NCBI RefSeq assembly: GCF_018623035.1 | Contig: NZ_CP076023.1 | Coordinates: forward strand, 1 to 64,000 | Direction: 5' to 3' | From: Cellulomonas dongxiuzhuiae | GTDB lineage: Bacteria > Actinomycetota > Actinomycetes > Actinomycetales > Cellulomonadaceae | Length of the DNA stretch: 64,000 nt | Shown: positions 13,523 through 25,210 of the stretch, one piece after another | How the letters are laid out: each line of letters begins with the position of its first letter | How positions within the stretch are numbered: position 1 is the first letter of the stretch | The notes under the pieces: generated by a model | What the model saw: only the letters and a program-made list of their open reading frames with translations | Database searches by the model: none | Told to the model about the DNA's origin: nothing | Made by a program: the position numbers and the translations under genes

Positions 13523-13719
13523 GTCGCCTCCCCGGTCGTCCCGGTATCGAGACTCACAGTCCGCGCCCCATCCTGCATCCCGAGCGGCGGCTGCGCGTCG
13601 AGGAAAACAGCGTGCCGTCCGGGCGTGCAGCGGGCACCCTCCTCACGGCTCGGTGGCAACCTCCGCCGCGCTCCCACGTTCCCGGCGACCCCGGGTCGAC
13701 CGTCCCGAGGAGGGATGTC

Positions 13720-14946
13720 ATGACCAGCACGTTCCCCGTCGAGCTGCGCGGCGCGGCCGCGCCCACGCTGATGTGGGCGCACGAGCACGACGTCGAGCCG
13801 GCCGCGCTGCAGCAGCTGCGCAACATCGCGTCCCTGCCGTGGGTGCACGGGGTCCGGGTCATGCCGGACGTGCACCTCGGCAAGGGCGCGACGGTGGGCT
13901 CGGTCATCGCGATGCGCGACGCGGTCTCCCCCAACGCCGTGGGCGTCGACATCGGGTGCGGCATGATCGGCGTCCGCACGTCGCTGACCGCGTCCGACCT
14001 GCCCGACGACCTGCGCGCGCTGCGGTCGGCCGTCGAGGCACGGGTCCCGGTCGGGTTCCGGTCCCACGACGAGGCCGTGGACCTGCGGCGCCTGCGGCCG
14101 ATCGGCGCTCGGGCCCGCACGGCCGAGGCGCTGGCGGGCGCCGAGGCCTTCTGGGCGCGCTTCGACGGCCTGAGCCCGCGGGTCCGGGACCTGGAGACGC
14201 GGGCACGCCGGCAGCTGGGCTCGCTGGGTGGCGGCAACCACTTCCTCGAGGTCTGCCTCGACCTGGACGACGTCGTGTGGCTGCAGCTGCACTCGGGGTC
14301 GCGGAACATCGGCAAGTCGCTCGCAGAGGTGCACGTCGCCGTCGCGAAGGACCTGCCCCACAACCAGGGCCTCGTGGACCGGGACCTCGCCGTCCTGCTG
14401 GCCGGGACGCCGCAGATGGACGCCTACCTCCACGACCTGTGGTGGGCGCAGGAGTACGCGGCGCGGTCCCGGGCGGTGATGATGACGCTGTTCGTCGACG
14501 CCGTGCGGGCGACGTTCGCAGGGCGTGAGGTGACGTTCGAGGAGGTCGCGAACGTCCACCACAACTACGTCACGACCGAGCACATCGACGGTGCGGACCT
14601 CGTCGTGACCCGCAAGGGCGCGATCCGGGCCGGCGCCGGTGACCTGGGGCTCATCCCGGGGTCGATGGGCACGGGCTCGTACATCGTGCGGGGCCTCGGC
14701 AACCCGGTGTCGTACTGGTCGGCGTCCCACGGTGCGGGGCGGCGGATGTCGCGCAACGCGGCCAAGCGGACGTACACGCTCGACGACCTGGCGGAGCAGA
14801 CCGCGGGCGTGGAGTGCCGCAAGGACGCCGGGGTGCTCGACGAGATCCCGGGCGCCTACAAGGACCTGGACCAGGTGATCGCTGCCCAGGAGGACCTCGT
14901 GGAGGTCGTCGCGCGGCTGCGCACGATCGTGTGTGTGAAGGGGTGA
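13720..14946 (+). CDS. rtcB: RtcB-type RNA ligase
   Basis: GTP- and Mn-dependent ligase that joins RNA 2',3'-cyclic phosphate or 3'-phosphate ends to 5'-OH ends in RNA repair. The 408-residue product carries the metal-site motif VGVDIGCGM near residue 85, GGGNHFLE, the LQLHSGSRNIG segment, and SHGAGRRMSR with the guanylated His337. ATG at 13720 follows GAGGAGGG with ideal spacing. No archease or RtcA cyclase gene is adjacent and it has its own strong terminator, so it is a stand-alone unit. Family assignment is firm; physiological substrate is unknown. Confidence 0.92.
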   Translation: MTSTFPVELRGAAAPTLMWAHEHDVEPAALQQLRNIASLPWVHGVRVMPDVHLGKGATVGSVIAMRDAVSPNAVGVDIGCGMIGVRTSLTASDLPDDLRALRSAVEARVPVGFRSHDEAVDLRRLRPIGARARTAEALAGAEAFWARFDGLSPRVRDLETRARRQLGSLGGGNHFLEVCLDLDDVVWLQLHSGSRNIGKSLAEVHVAVAKDLPHNQGLVDRDLAVLLAGTPQMDAYLHDLWWAQEYAARSRAVMMTLFVDAVRATFAGREVTFEEVANVHHNYVTTEHIDGADLVVTRKGAIRAGAGDLGLIPGSMGTGSYIVRGLGNPVSYWSASHGAGRRMSRNAAKRTYTLDDLAEQTAGVECRKDAGVLDEIPGAYKDLDQVIAAQEDLVEVVARLRTIVCVKG

Positions 14947-14970
14947 CAGCGCCCTGACCTGCGCGAACAC

Positions 14971-15010
14971 GGTCCTCGGCGGGCCAGGAGATGCTGGCTC
15001 GCCGAGGACC
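14971..15010 (+). terminator. strong terminator after rtcB
   Basis: A 17-bp stem with a single G-U pair (14971-14987 with 14994-15010) and a 6-nt loop, 25 nt after the rtcB stop. One of the longest hairpins in the window. It separates rtcB from the cspA leader. Confidence 0.88.
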
Positions 15011-15035
15011 GTCACGAGATTGCCGCAGCATCGTG

Positions 15036-15041
15036 TACAGT
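15036..15041 (+). promoter_or_regulatory. possible -10 box of the cspA transcript
   Basis: TACAGT preceded by TG (TGTACAGT, 15034-15041) resembles an extended -10. It lies just after the rtcB terminator and nearly 500 nt before the cspA start, which would give a long leader, a known feature of cold-shock mRNAs. Small hairpins at about 15118-15136 and 15150-15171 lie in that leader. Confidence 0.35.
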
Positions 15042-15162
15042 CGTCACTGCGACATGCCGCGCGAATACCTCCGCGGCGCACTTCGGGCCTCAGCATCGAA
15101 GCGAGGACCATGCGCACCCGGCAGCTCGCTGCCGGTCAGGATCAGGATCTCCGCCCAACCGG

Positions 15163-15534
15163 GTGCGGAGCGAAAGAGCAGAGAACATCACACACACCAT
15201 CATCGAGCGTCCCTCAGCCGTAGCAACGGCGAGCGCGACCTCCGGACCGGCCGCCGTATGGCGCCCTGCCGATGACGACCTGTGGGTCGGCACCGTCGGT
15301 GGCGAGTACGCCGGCTTGATCGTCCGCCACCCCGACGGCTTCCATGCCCACGACCGCTGGACGCGGCACGTGGGCGTGGCTCCGACGTTCGACCGTGCGA
15401 CGTGCCTCCTGGCACCGACCCGCACGAGCTCACCCCGAGCGCGTCGCACGTCGACCCTCCATCGTCTGCGCCCCTCGGGGCGCGGCAACCGGCGCCGCAC
15501 CAGCGTGCCGGAAGGTTCTACGAAAGAAGACACC
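15163..15534 (+). CDS. hypothetical reading frame running in frame into cspA
   Basis: This open frame has no stop before the cspA ATG. From about residue 8 it reads as a plausible protein ([41 protein letters not shown]), resembling small actinobacterial proteins of unknown function. After about 15425 it becomes Arg/Ser/Thr-rich and looks non-coding. The only ordinary start is GTG at 15163, without a clear ribosome site; the position where a start would be natural reads ATC ACA CAC ACC at 15187. It may be a small separate gene with a lost stop or a frameshift, or only leader RNA. A fused long CspA is not expected. Confidence 0.35.
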
Positions 15535-15741
15535 ATGGCCACCGGCACCGTTAAGTGGTTCAACGCTGAGAAGGGCTTCGGCTTCATCGCCCCCTCGGAC
15601 GGCTCCGCTGACGTCTTCGCGCACTTCAGCGCGATCGTCTCCACGGGCGGCTTCCGCACGCTCGAGGAGAACCAGCAGGTCGAGTTCGAGGTCACGCAGG
15701 GCCCCAAGGGCCTGCAGGCGTCGGACATCCGTCCGCTCTGA
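15535..15741 (+). CDS. cspA: cold-shock protein, CspA family
   Basis: Single-strand nucleic-acid chaperone of the OB fold. The 68-residue product has RNP1 KGFGFIAP and RNP2 DVFAHFSAI, the standard size. ATG at 15535 follows a GAAAGAAGA stretch. The open frame extends about 120 codons upstream, but the standard start and length argue for 15535. A strong terminator follows 13 nt after the stop. Confidence 0.95.
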   Translation: MATGTVKWFNAEKGFGFIAPSDGSADVFAHFSAIVSTGGFRTLEENQQVEFEVTQGPKGLQASDIRPL

Positions 15742-15753
15742 CCACGAGCACCC

Positions 15754-15788
15754 CGAAGGCCGCACAGCGACTCGCTGTGCGGCCTTCG
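15754..15788. terminator. terminator after cspA, shared with convergent gene
   Basis: Perfect 15-bp stem (15754-15768 with 15774-15788) with a GACTC loop. It sits between cspA and the end of the reverse-strand gene at 15814 and can serve both. Confidence 0.88.
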
Positions 15789-15813
15789 TCGTCCCCGCCC
15801 GCGCCCGGTCGCG

Positions 15814-16380
15814 TCAGCGGCGCACGCCGCGCCGGGCCCGCTCGACGAGACCCGCGAGGACGTCGTCGGTGTAGACAGTCACCGGCTCGTCGGTGACGGC
15901 ACCCTCCTCGAGGGTCGCCCAGTGCCAGTGGGGGCGCACGTCCGCGGTCGCCGCGTCCTCGCGCAGCCGCAGGTCGAGCACGACCGCGTAGCGGTAGCCG
16001 AACCGGCGCTGGACGGCCTGGGCGACCGCGAGGTCCGCCGCCCCGGTGGCCGCGCCGGCGGCGTCCGCCGTCAGCTCGACCAGCAGCAGGTTGTGCTCGG
16101 GGCCGAGCCTGCCGCGCTGGTGCACGATCAGGTGCGGCGGACGCACCGTGGGCCCGTTGAGGCGCACGGACGACTCCAGGACCATGCCGGAGCGGTCGTA
16201 GTCGGCGTCGACGTCCCACGACCTCTCGATGGTGCCCTGCAGGGCCCAGCCGAGGTGGAACGAGATCGTCCGCTCCGACGGCCGGCTCGTGCCGGCGGAG
16301 GGAGCGACGAGCGTCCACTCGTCGACGAGCGTCGTGGTCAGTGCGATACGCACCCGGGACTGCAGGTCGGCGAGCAGCAT
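15814..16380 (-). CDS. hypothetical protein
   Basis: Not recognised. The 188-residue product has no signal peptide or membrane helix. Visible segments are a mixed alpha/beta N-terminus with TLVDEWTLVAPSAG, an aromatic stretch FHLGWALQGTIERSW, LIVHQRGRLGPEHNLLLVEL, and a C-terminal HWHWATLEEGAV. The E-x-N-L-L-L-V-E-L and Q-R-R-F-G-Y-R-Y-A-V-V-L-D segments could hint at a nuclease-like core, but that is speculation. ATG at 16380 has GGGAG about 11 nt upstream. It ends 57 nt downstream of the next reverse-strand gene, so the two may share a transcript. Confidence 0.6.
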   Translation of the reverse strand: MLLADLQSRVRIALTTTLVDEWTLVAPSAGTSRPSERTISFHLGWALQGTIERSWDVDADYDRSGMVLESSVRLNGPTVRPPHLIVHQRGRLGPEHNLLLVELTADAAGAATGAADLAVAQAVQRRFGYRYAVVLDLRLREDAATADVRPHWHWATLEEGAVTDEPVTVYTDDVLAGLVERARRGVRR

Positions 16381-16437
16381 GACGGGACGGTACTCCCGGA
16401 CCGGCCCCAGCGGGCGGGACGGCGGGGGATCGGTGCG

Positions 16438-17133
16438 TCACACCATGCCGAGCTGCTCCCGGACGGGCGCCAGGCCCTCGATGGTCACCTCGAGCCGCAG
16501 CTCGTCACGGCGGGCGTCCCAGTCGGCGCGGTCGAGGACGAACAGCTGGCTGTCGACCGGGCCGTTCTCGCGCGCCTGGTGCAGCACGCCGTTGGGGCGG
16601 TAACCGATCTTGCGGCTCACCCCGGACGAGCCCGGGTTGTCGACGAACGCCGAGCTCGTCGCGTGGCGCGCGTCGAGCCCCTCGAACAGCAGGTGCAGCA
16701 CGAGCAGGCGCATGCGCGTCCCGATGCCGCCGTGCTGGTGGCGCAGCCCCAGCCACGAGCCCGTCTCCGCGGTGCGCGTGACCAGGAAGTCCTTGGCGTA
16801 CAGGCCCTGCATGCCCAGCGGCTGCCCGTCACGGACCACCGCGAGCTCGATCGCCCAGTCCGCCGGGGTCGTGCGCTGGCGCAGGCCCCACTGGTACGTC
16901 ATGACGCTGCGGGCGACCTGCACCGGCGTGCCGCGCGTCCACGGGACGAGGAACGGCATGTAGTCCGGGGCGTGGACGCCCTGAGCCGCGAGCCGGGCCA
17001 CGTCGAGCAGCATGCGGTCGTCGGGGGCCCGCAGCTCGAGGTCCCCGCACGTGACCCGCAGGCCCGTCAGGGGCCAGATGTCGACGTCCGAGAGGCCGGC
17101 CGAGGGCGGCGGGGGGAGAGGGCTGTCGCTCAC
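16438..17133 (-). CDS. GNAT family N-acetyltransferase
   Basis: The 231-residue product fits the acetyl-CoA-dependent acetyltransferase fold of the RimJ/RimL kind: a substrate-binding first half with ELRAPDDRMLLDVARLA, beta strand IELAVVRDGQPLGMQGLY, the acetyl-CoA loop region LGLRHQHGGIGTRMRLLVLHLLF, and the late strand SSAFVDNPGSSGVSRKIGYRPNG. GTG at 17133 is chosen because the reading frame further upstream is low-complexity and overlaps the opposite signal of the cellulase; the ribosome site is weak (GGGGA directly before it). Substrate unknown. Confidence 0.82.
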   Translation of the reverse strand: MSDSPLPPPPSAGLSDVDIWPLTGLRVTCGDLELRAPDDRMLLDVARLAAQGVHAPDYMPFLVPWTRGTPVQVARSVMTYQWGLRQRTTPADWAIELAVVRDGQPLGMQGLYAKDFLVTRTAETGSWLGLRHQHGGIGTRMRLLVLHLLFEGLDARHATSSAFVDNPGSSGVSRKIGYRPNGVLHQARENGPVDSQLFVLDRADWDARRDELRLEVTIEGLAPVREQLGMV

Positions 17134-17203
17134 TCCCCGCAGCGTTCCGGTCGCGCCGCGCCGCGTCAACACGGGACGTCCCGGGAACGCGGCCGGGCAC
17201 GCG

Positions 17204-17238
17204 ACGAGGGCGTCGCGTGCAGCACGCGACGCCCTCGT
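17204..17238. terminator. hairpin between cellulase and GNAT genes
   Basis: Perfect 16-bp stem (17204-17219 with 17223-17238) around a 3-nt loop, on the path between the end of the cellulase gene and the GNAT gene. It acts as a second, distal terminator or insulator. Confidence 0.7.
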
Positions 17239-17314
17239 GCGGCGTCCGACCGCCCCCGCGTCGGACGCCCCGCCCCGGACGGGCGCAGCGGGGCGCCCGT
17301 CCGGGTGGTGGATC

Positions 17315-17357
17315 GGTCCCGGTCCGGCGACGTCGGGGGTCGAGCCGGACCGGGACC
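17315..17357 (-). terminator. terminator of the GH9 cellulase gene
   Basis: Perfect 14-bp stem (17315-17328 with 17344-17357), beginning about 10 nt after the cellulase stop. A further hairpin follows at about 17274-17305. The 233-nt gap 17134-17366 contains only these structures. Confidence 0.8.
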
Positions 17358-17366
17358 CGTCTGTGG

Positions 17367-21108
<3,742 letters not shown>

Positions 21109-21286
21109 GTGCCACTCCCGCGCTGTCTCGGCTTGGTTCGGCTGGTCTCGACTGGTCGTGCGACGTCCTGACCTCACACTCTGCCACTGTCCGGGCCGTC
21201 GTGCCCGGTGCTTGCGGGTGGTTCGCCAGCGGCGAATCCCTCAGGTGGCGGGGCGCACCGTCGGTACCGGGTGCCAGACTGGACCC

Positions 21287-21826
21287 ATGTTCGCGACCAT
21301 CCACACGTCAGCCGGTGACATCCGGGTCGAGCTCTTCGAGAACCACGCACCGCGCACCGTCGAGAACTTCGTCGGCCTCGCGCAGGGGACCAAGGAGTGG
21401 ACCGACCCGTCCACGGGCGCGCCCCGCACCGACCCGCTGTACTCGGGCGTCGTGTTCCACCGCGTCATCCCCGACTTCATGATCCAGGGCGGCGACCCGC
21501 TCGGGAACGGCCGCGGCGGCCCGGGCTACCAGTTCGACGACGAGATCCACCCCGAGCTCACGTTCTCCGAGCCCTACCTGCTCGCGATGGCGAACGCGGG
21601 CAAGCAGCTGAACCCGGTGACGGGCAAGGTCGGCGGCACCAACGGCTCGCAGTTCTTCATCTCCGTCGCCGCCACGACGTGGCTCAACGGCAAGCACACG
21701 ATCTTCGGCAAGGTCGCGGACGAGGAGAGCCGCAAGGTCGTCGACGCGATCGCCTCGACGCCGACGCGCCCCGGCGACCGCCCGGTGCAGGACGTCACGA
21801 TCACGTCCATCACGGTGGAGGGCTGA
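21287..21826 (+). CDS. ppiA: cyclophilin-type peptidyl-prolyl isomerase
   Basis: Catalyses cis-trans isomerisation at Xaa-Pro bonds. The 179-residue cytoplasmic product has the cyclophilin core: FHRVIPDFMIQGGDP, GTNGSQFFI and the WLNGKHTIFGKV segment. No signal peptide. There is no Shine-Dalgarno site before ATG 21287, but CAGACT lies at 21275-21280, so a leaderless transcript is plausible. It occupies the Rv0009 position of the conserved order and is followed by the rhomboid gene after 16 nt. Confidence 0.95.
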   Translation: MFATIHTSAGDIRVELFENHAPRTVENFVGLAQGTKEWTDPSTGAPRTDPLYSGVVFHRVIPDFMIQGGDPLGNGRGGPGYQFDDEIHPELTFSEPYLLAMANAGKQLNPVTGKVGGTNGSQFFISVAATTWLNGKHTIFGKVADEESRKVVDAIASTPTRPGDRPVQDVTITSITVEG

Positions 21827-21842
21827 CATCAGCGTCCCTGAC

Positions 21843-22715
21843 GTGCCGGGCGGCCCCGTCGCGGGGTCGCCCGGCCTCCCGGGCGGGGAGCAGGCGCCCG
21901 TGTGCCCGCGCCACCCCGACCGGGTGTCCTACGTCCGGTGCCAGCGGTGCGGCCGGCCGGCGTGCCCCGAGTGCCAGCGGCCCGCGGCGGTGGGCGTGCA
22001 CTGCGTCGACTGTGTCGCCGAGGCGGCGCGCACGTCCCCCCAGGGGCGCACCGTCCTGGGCGGACGGGTCCGCGGCGGGCGCCCGGTCGTCACGCTGACG
22101 ATCATCGGGCTGTGCGTGGTGTCCTACGTGCTGCAGCTCGTCGTGACCGGGTGGACCTCGCGCTGGGCGTTCAGCCCGGTCGCCGGTGCCTTCGAGCCGT
22201 GGCGCTTCCTCACGGCCGCGTTCCTGCACTCACCCGGCCAGGTCTTCCACATCCTGTTCAACATGTTCGCGCTGTGGATGGTCGGTCCGTACCTCGAGTC
22301 GACCCTCGGCCGCGCGAGGTTCGCCACGTTGTACCTGGTCAGCGCGCTGGGGGGCTCGGTGGGGGCGGTGCTGCTCGCACCCGCGACCGACACGTGGACC
22401 ACCGCCATGGTCGGCGCCTCGGGGGCCGTGTTCGGCATGTTCGGGGCCGTCCTCGTCGTGCTGCGGCGCACGGGCCGGGACGCGGGCTCCATCATCGGGA
22501 TCCTCGTCCTCAACGGCGTCCTCGGGTTCGTCCTGCCCGGCATCGCCTGGCAGGCGCACCTCGGCGGGCTGGTCGTCGGGGCGCTCCTGGGCGCCGCCTA
22601 CGCCTACGCGCCGCGGGACCGCCGGGCGCTCGTGGGCTGGGCCGCCCCGGCCGCGCTCCTGGTCGTCCTGCTCGGCGCGACCTGGGCGATGTACACGGCC
22701 TACGGGCTCGTGTGA
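21843..22715 (+). CDS. rhomboid family intramembrane serine protease
   Basis: Cleaves membrane proteins within the bilayer. The 290-residue product starts with a Cys-rich N-terminal zinc-ribbon/B-box-like part (CPRHP, CQRCGRPACPECQ, CVDC), then six membrane helices. The dyad is Ser193 in GASGAVFG and His239 in WQAHLGG, with HILFNMFALWMVG as the oxyanion-side helix. The nominal start is GTG 21843, which lacks a ribosome site. In the same frame, 15 nt earlier, ATC at 21828 lies exactly 5 nt after GGAGGG (21817-21822); initiation there would read I/M-S-V-P-D. Position next to ppiA suggests co-transcription. Confidence 0.9.
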   Translation: MPGGPVAGSPGLPGGEQAPVCPRHPDRVSYVRCQRCGRPACPECQRPAAVGVHCVDCVAEAARTSPQGRTVLGGRVRGGRPVVTLTIIGLCVVSYVLQLVVTGWTSRWAFSPVAGAFEPWRFLTAAFLHSPGQVFHILFNMFALWMVGPYLESTLGRARFATLYLVSALGGSVGAVLLAPATDTWTTAMVGASGAVFGMFGAVLVVLRRTGRDAGSIIGILVLNGVLGFVLPGIAWQAHLGGLVVGALLGAAYAYAPRDRRALVGWAAPAALLVVLLGATWAMYTAYGLV

Positions 22716-22751
22716 CCTCGTCGGTGCGCACCGGCAGGCCGCTCCCCAGAG

Positions 22752-22839
22752 TTACTCACAGCTGTGGAATTACACCGGTGTAGTTTTCCACAGGTATGTG
22801 CACCGCCTGTGGACGACCAACGGGGCCCGTTGTGGACGA
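22752..22839. promoter_or_regulatory. second cluster of DnaA-box-like sites with a palindrome
   Basis: Within 90 nt are TTTTCCACA (22784-22792), TGTGGACGA (22808-22816) and TGTGGACGA (22831-22839), each one mismatch from TTGTCCACA/TTATCCACA, plus weaker TTACTCACA (22752) and TGTGGAATT (22763). A perfect 12-bp palindrome TACACCGGTGTA (22771-22782) lies between them. The gap 22716-22904 separates the convergent rhomboid and crgA genes, so a promoter role is not obvious. DnaA binding is inferred from sequence. Confidence 0.55.
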
Positions 22840-22904
22840 GGCTGTGGGTAGGAACCACCTGAAACCTCGGCCCGGGCCCCGCGCGGCGCGTCGTGCGGGC
22901 CTGG

Positions 22905-23156
22905 TCAGCGCCAGCGCGTGAGCATGCCGAAGCCGACGATGATGATCGTGAAGCCGACCGCGAGGTTCCACTGGCCGATCCCGGGGACCGGGTACGCAGC
23001 CCCGGGGGACAGGTAGGTCACGACCAGCCAGAGGAGCCCGAGGATCATCAGCCCGAGGGACACGGGCAGGAACCAGCGCGGAAGAGGCTTCGGTGCGGCG
23101 GCCTTGGACGGCGGCGGGGTGTACGTCGCCTTCTTGCGCGACTTGGACTCGGGCAC
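22905..23156 (-). CDS. crgA: cell division protein CrgA
   Basis: Small actinobacterial membrane protein that recruits FtsZ-ring and peptidoglycan factors at the septum. The 83-residue product starts VPESKSRKKATYTPPPS, then has two membrane helices (WFLPVSLGLMILGLLWL and the C-terminal VGFTIIIVGFGML) and ends in TRWR, all family traits. GTG at 23156 follows AGGAG with 8-9 nt spacing; longer in-frame starts would add an unrelated low-complexity tail. Rv0011c position in the conserved order. Confidence 0.93.
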   Translation of the reverse strand: MPESKSRKKATYTPPPSKAAAPKPLPRWFLPVSLGLMILGLLWLVVTYLSPGAAYPVPGIGQWNLAVGFTIIIVGFGMLTRWR

Positions 23157-23347
23157 GGGCGTGGCTCCTGTCTGCGACGGTGCGGTGAGCAGGGGCGGCT
23201 TCGTCGTCACCGGGACCGTCGGTACGGTGGGCCGTCCGGGTGCCCCTGGTGTCGTCGACCTGCGGACCGGTGTCGGCGTGCGCCGAACGTGACCTAGCGT
23301 AGTGCTGTCGTCCCGCCGCCCGTGCGGCCGACGCGGAGGGAGGGGCC

Positions 23348-24193
23348 ATGCCATCGACCGCCGACGTCGGCACGCCCCGGACCCGCCGCCAGAGCCTGGG
23401 CCGGGGTGCGGTCTCCGTGGGGCTGGTGCTCGGGCTCTCCGGCCTGATGTTCACGGTCAACGCGCGCGGCACCGACGACGACGCGCAGCGCCACCCGCAG
23501 GACCTGCGCGAGCTCACGCAGAAGCAGGCCCTCACCGTCGAGCGGCTGTCCGGCGAGGTCGACCAGCTGCGCTCGCAGGTCGAGAGCCTCACCGCCGAGC
23601 AGAACACGCTCGCGGGCCGCCCGTCGGTGACGGCACCCCCCGGCGACCTCGTCGAGGGCGGCTCGGTCCCCGTCAGCGGGCAGGGGCTGACGGTGACGCT
23701 CGACGACGCGCCCGTCGACGTCCGGCGCGAGGACATGAACCCGGACCTGCTCGTCGTCCACCAGCAGGACATCCAGTCCGTCATGAACGCCCTGTGGGCC
23801 GGCGGGGCGGAGGCGATGGGCCTCATGGACCAGCGCGTCGTGTCCACCACCGGCGTCCAGTGCCAGGGCAACGTCCTGCGGCTGCACGGCCGCATGTACT
23901 CCCCGCCGTTCGTCATCACGGTCATCGGTGACCCGGAGCGCCTGCGGGCCGCGCTCGAGGCGGACACCGCCGTGCGCAGCTACGTGCGTGACGCGGGCGA
24001 GCTGGGGCTCGGGTGGAGCGTCGAGGACCGCGCGAGCGTCGAGCTGCCCGCGTACTCCGGCGCGACCGAGCTGAGCTGGGCCCGCGTGCCCGACGACGTC
24101 GAGGTCCTGCCCGGTCTGCCCGCCGCGGCGACCGACGAGCCCGTCCCCGCCGCGGCGGGCGACGCCGCGCGGGACGCCGAGGGTGGCCTGTGA
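23348..24193 (+). CDS. DUF881 family membrane-anchored protein
   Basis: The 281-residue product has one N-terminal membrane helix (AVSVGLVLGLSGLMF), then a coiled-coil (about 55-90: LTQKQALTVERLSGEVDQLR) and an extracytoplasmic alpha/beta DUF881 domain with MNPDLLVVHQQDIQSVMNALW and the conserved GVQCQGNVLRLHGR. The family sits beside crgA/pknB in actinobacteria and is presumed to act in division or wall synthesis; its mechanism is unknown. ATG at 23348 has GGAGGGAGG before it. Overlaps the sortase gene by 4 nt (GTGA). Confidence 0.9.
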   Translation: MPSTADVGTPRTRRQSLGRGAVSVGLVLGLSGLMFTVNARGTDDDAQRHPQDLRELTQKQALTVERLSGEVDQLRSQVESLTAEQNTLAGRPSVTAPPGDLVEGGSVPVSGQGLTVTLDDAPVDVRREDMNPDLLVVHQQDIQSVMNALWAGGAEAMGLMDQRVVSTTGVQCQGNVLRLHGRMYSPPFVITVIGDPERLRAALEADTAVRSYVRDAGELGLGWSVEDRASVELPAYSGATELSWARVPDDVEVLPGLPAAATDEPVPAAAGDAARDAEGGL

Positions 24194-25002
24194 GCACGCC
24201 CCGCGTCGTCGCGCGCCCGCCCACCCACGTCCGCACCGCAGGCAGGTCGCGGGCCTCGCGGCTCGTGTACGGCGTGATCGGCGTGATCGGCGAGCTGCTC
24301 ATCACCATCGGCATCCTGCTGCTCGGCTTCCTCGTGTGGCAGCTGTGGTGGACGGACGTCGAGGGCAATGCCGTGCAGGCCGAGATCGTGCGGGAGATGG
24401 ACTTCGCGCCGCCGCCTCCGGCCGACGACGGCGGCGTGCGGATCGCCGAGCCGCGGCGCGACGAGCCGCCCGTCATGGAGGAGCCCGGCCACGCCGAGCA
24501 GATCGCGCACTTCATGACGCCCCGGTGGGCCGGCGAGCAGCTGCGCCCGATCTCGCAGGGCACCGACCGCCCGACCGTGCTCGACGTCCTGGGTATCGGC
24601 CACTACGAGGGCACGGCCATGCCGGGCGGCGTCGGCAACTTCGCGCTCGCCGGCCACCGCGTGACGTTCGGCAAGCCGTTCAACCGCATCGAGGAGCTGC
24701 AGATCGGCGACGCGCTGATCGTGCGCACGAAGGACACCTGGTACGTGTACAAGGCGACGGCGACGGAGGTCGTGCTGCCGCGCGACGTGCGCGTCATCTG
24801 GCCCGTGCCCAACCAGGAGGGCGTCGAGCCCACCGAGCGGTACATCACGCTGACGACCTGCCACCCGATGTTCTCGGCACGTGAGCGGTACGTCGTGCAC
24901 GGTGTGCTCGACTACTGGGCGCCGGTCGCCGACGGTGTCCCCGCGGAGATCGCCGACGCGGTCGAGTCCGGGCAGCTCGACCTGTCGGGCGGCGCTACGT
25001 GA
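24190..25002 (+). CDS. srtE: class E sortase
   Basis: Transpeptidase that attaches LAxTG-type proteins to the wall. The 270-residue product has one N-terminal membrane helix (VIGVIGELLITIGILLLGFL), a Pro/Glu-rich spacer, and the sortase barrel with His156 (LAGHR), Cys224 in TLTTC and Arg233. Class E is inferred from TLTTC, the GVGNFALAGHR neighbourhood and the actinobacterial pabA-linked position. GTG start shares GTGA with the DUF881 stop. A likely substrate with LAATG is encoded at 58715-59761. Confidence 0.92.
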   Translation: MSTPRVVARPPTHVRTAGRSRASRLVYGVIGVIGELLITIGILLLGFLVWQLWWTDVEGNAVQAEIVREMDFAPPPPADDGGVRIAEPRRDEPPVMEEPGHAEQIAHFMTPRWAGEQLRPISQGTDRPTVLDVLGIGHYEGTAMPGGVGNFALAGHRVTFGKPFNRIEELQIGDALIVRTKDTWYVYKATATEVVLPRDVRVIWPVPNQEGVEPTERYITLTTCHPMFSARERYVVHGVLDYWAPVADGVPAEIADAVESGQLDLSGGAT

Positions 25003-25045
25003 CCGGCAGGCGGGACCGGGCTGGGCGGACGACGACGGGAGGCTC

Positions 25046-25210
25046 ATGATGTACGGATGGTTGTGGCGGCACCTGCCGGGCCCGACGCTCGTGCGCCTGC
25101 TGATCTCGGCCCTGCTCGCCGCGGGTGTCCTCGTGGCGTGCTTCCTGTGGGTGTACCCGGCGATCGCGCCGTTCATGCCCTTCAACGAGACCACGGTGGG
25201 TGAGGGATGA
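25046..25210 (+). CDS. small membrane protein between sortase and pabA
   Basis: A 54-residue product with one membrane helix (LLISALLAAGVLVACFLWVY) and a conserved-looking N-terminus MYGWLWRHLPG. Two consecutive ATG codons lie 3 and 6 nt after GGGAGG, so the second may be used. Its stop overlaps pabA in ATGA. Such short proteins occur at this place in many actinobacteria; no function is known. Confidence 0.8.
   Translation: MMYGWLWRHLPGPTLVRLLISALLAAGVLVACFLWVYPAIAPFMPFNETTVGEG

Noticed and set aside
15163..15741. A 192-residue long CspA fusion
   Set aside because: The 68-residue standard cold-shock protein is complete from its own ATG, and the last part of the upstream frame looks non-coding.
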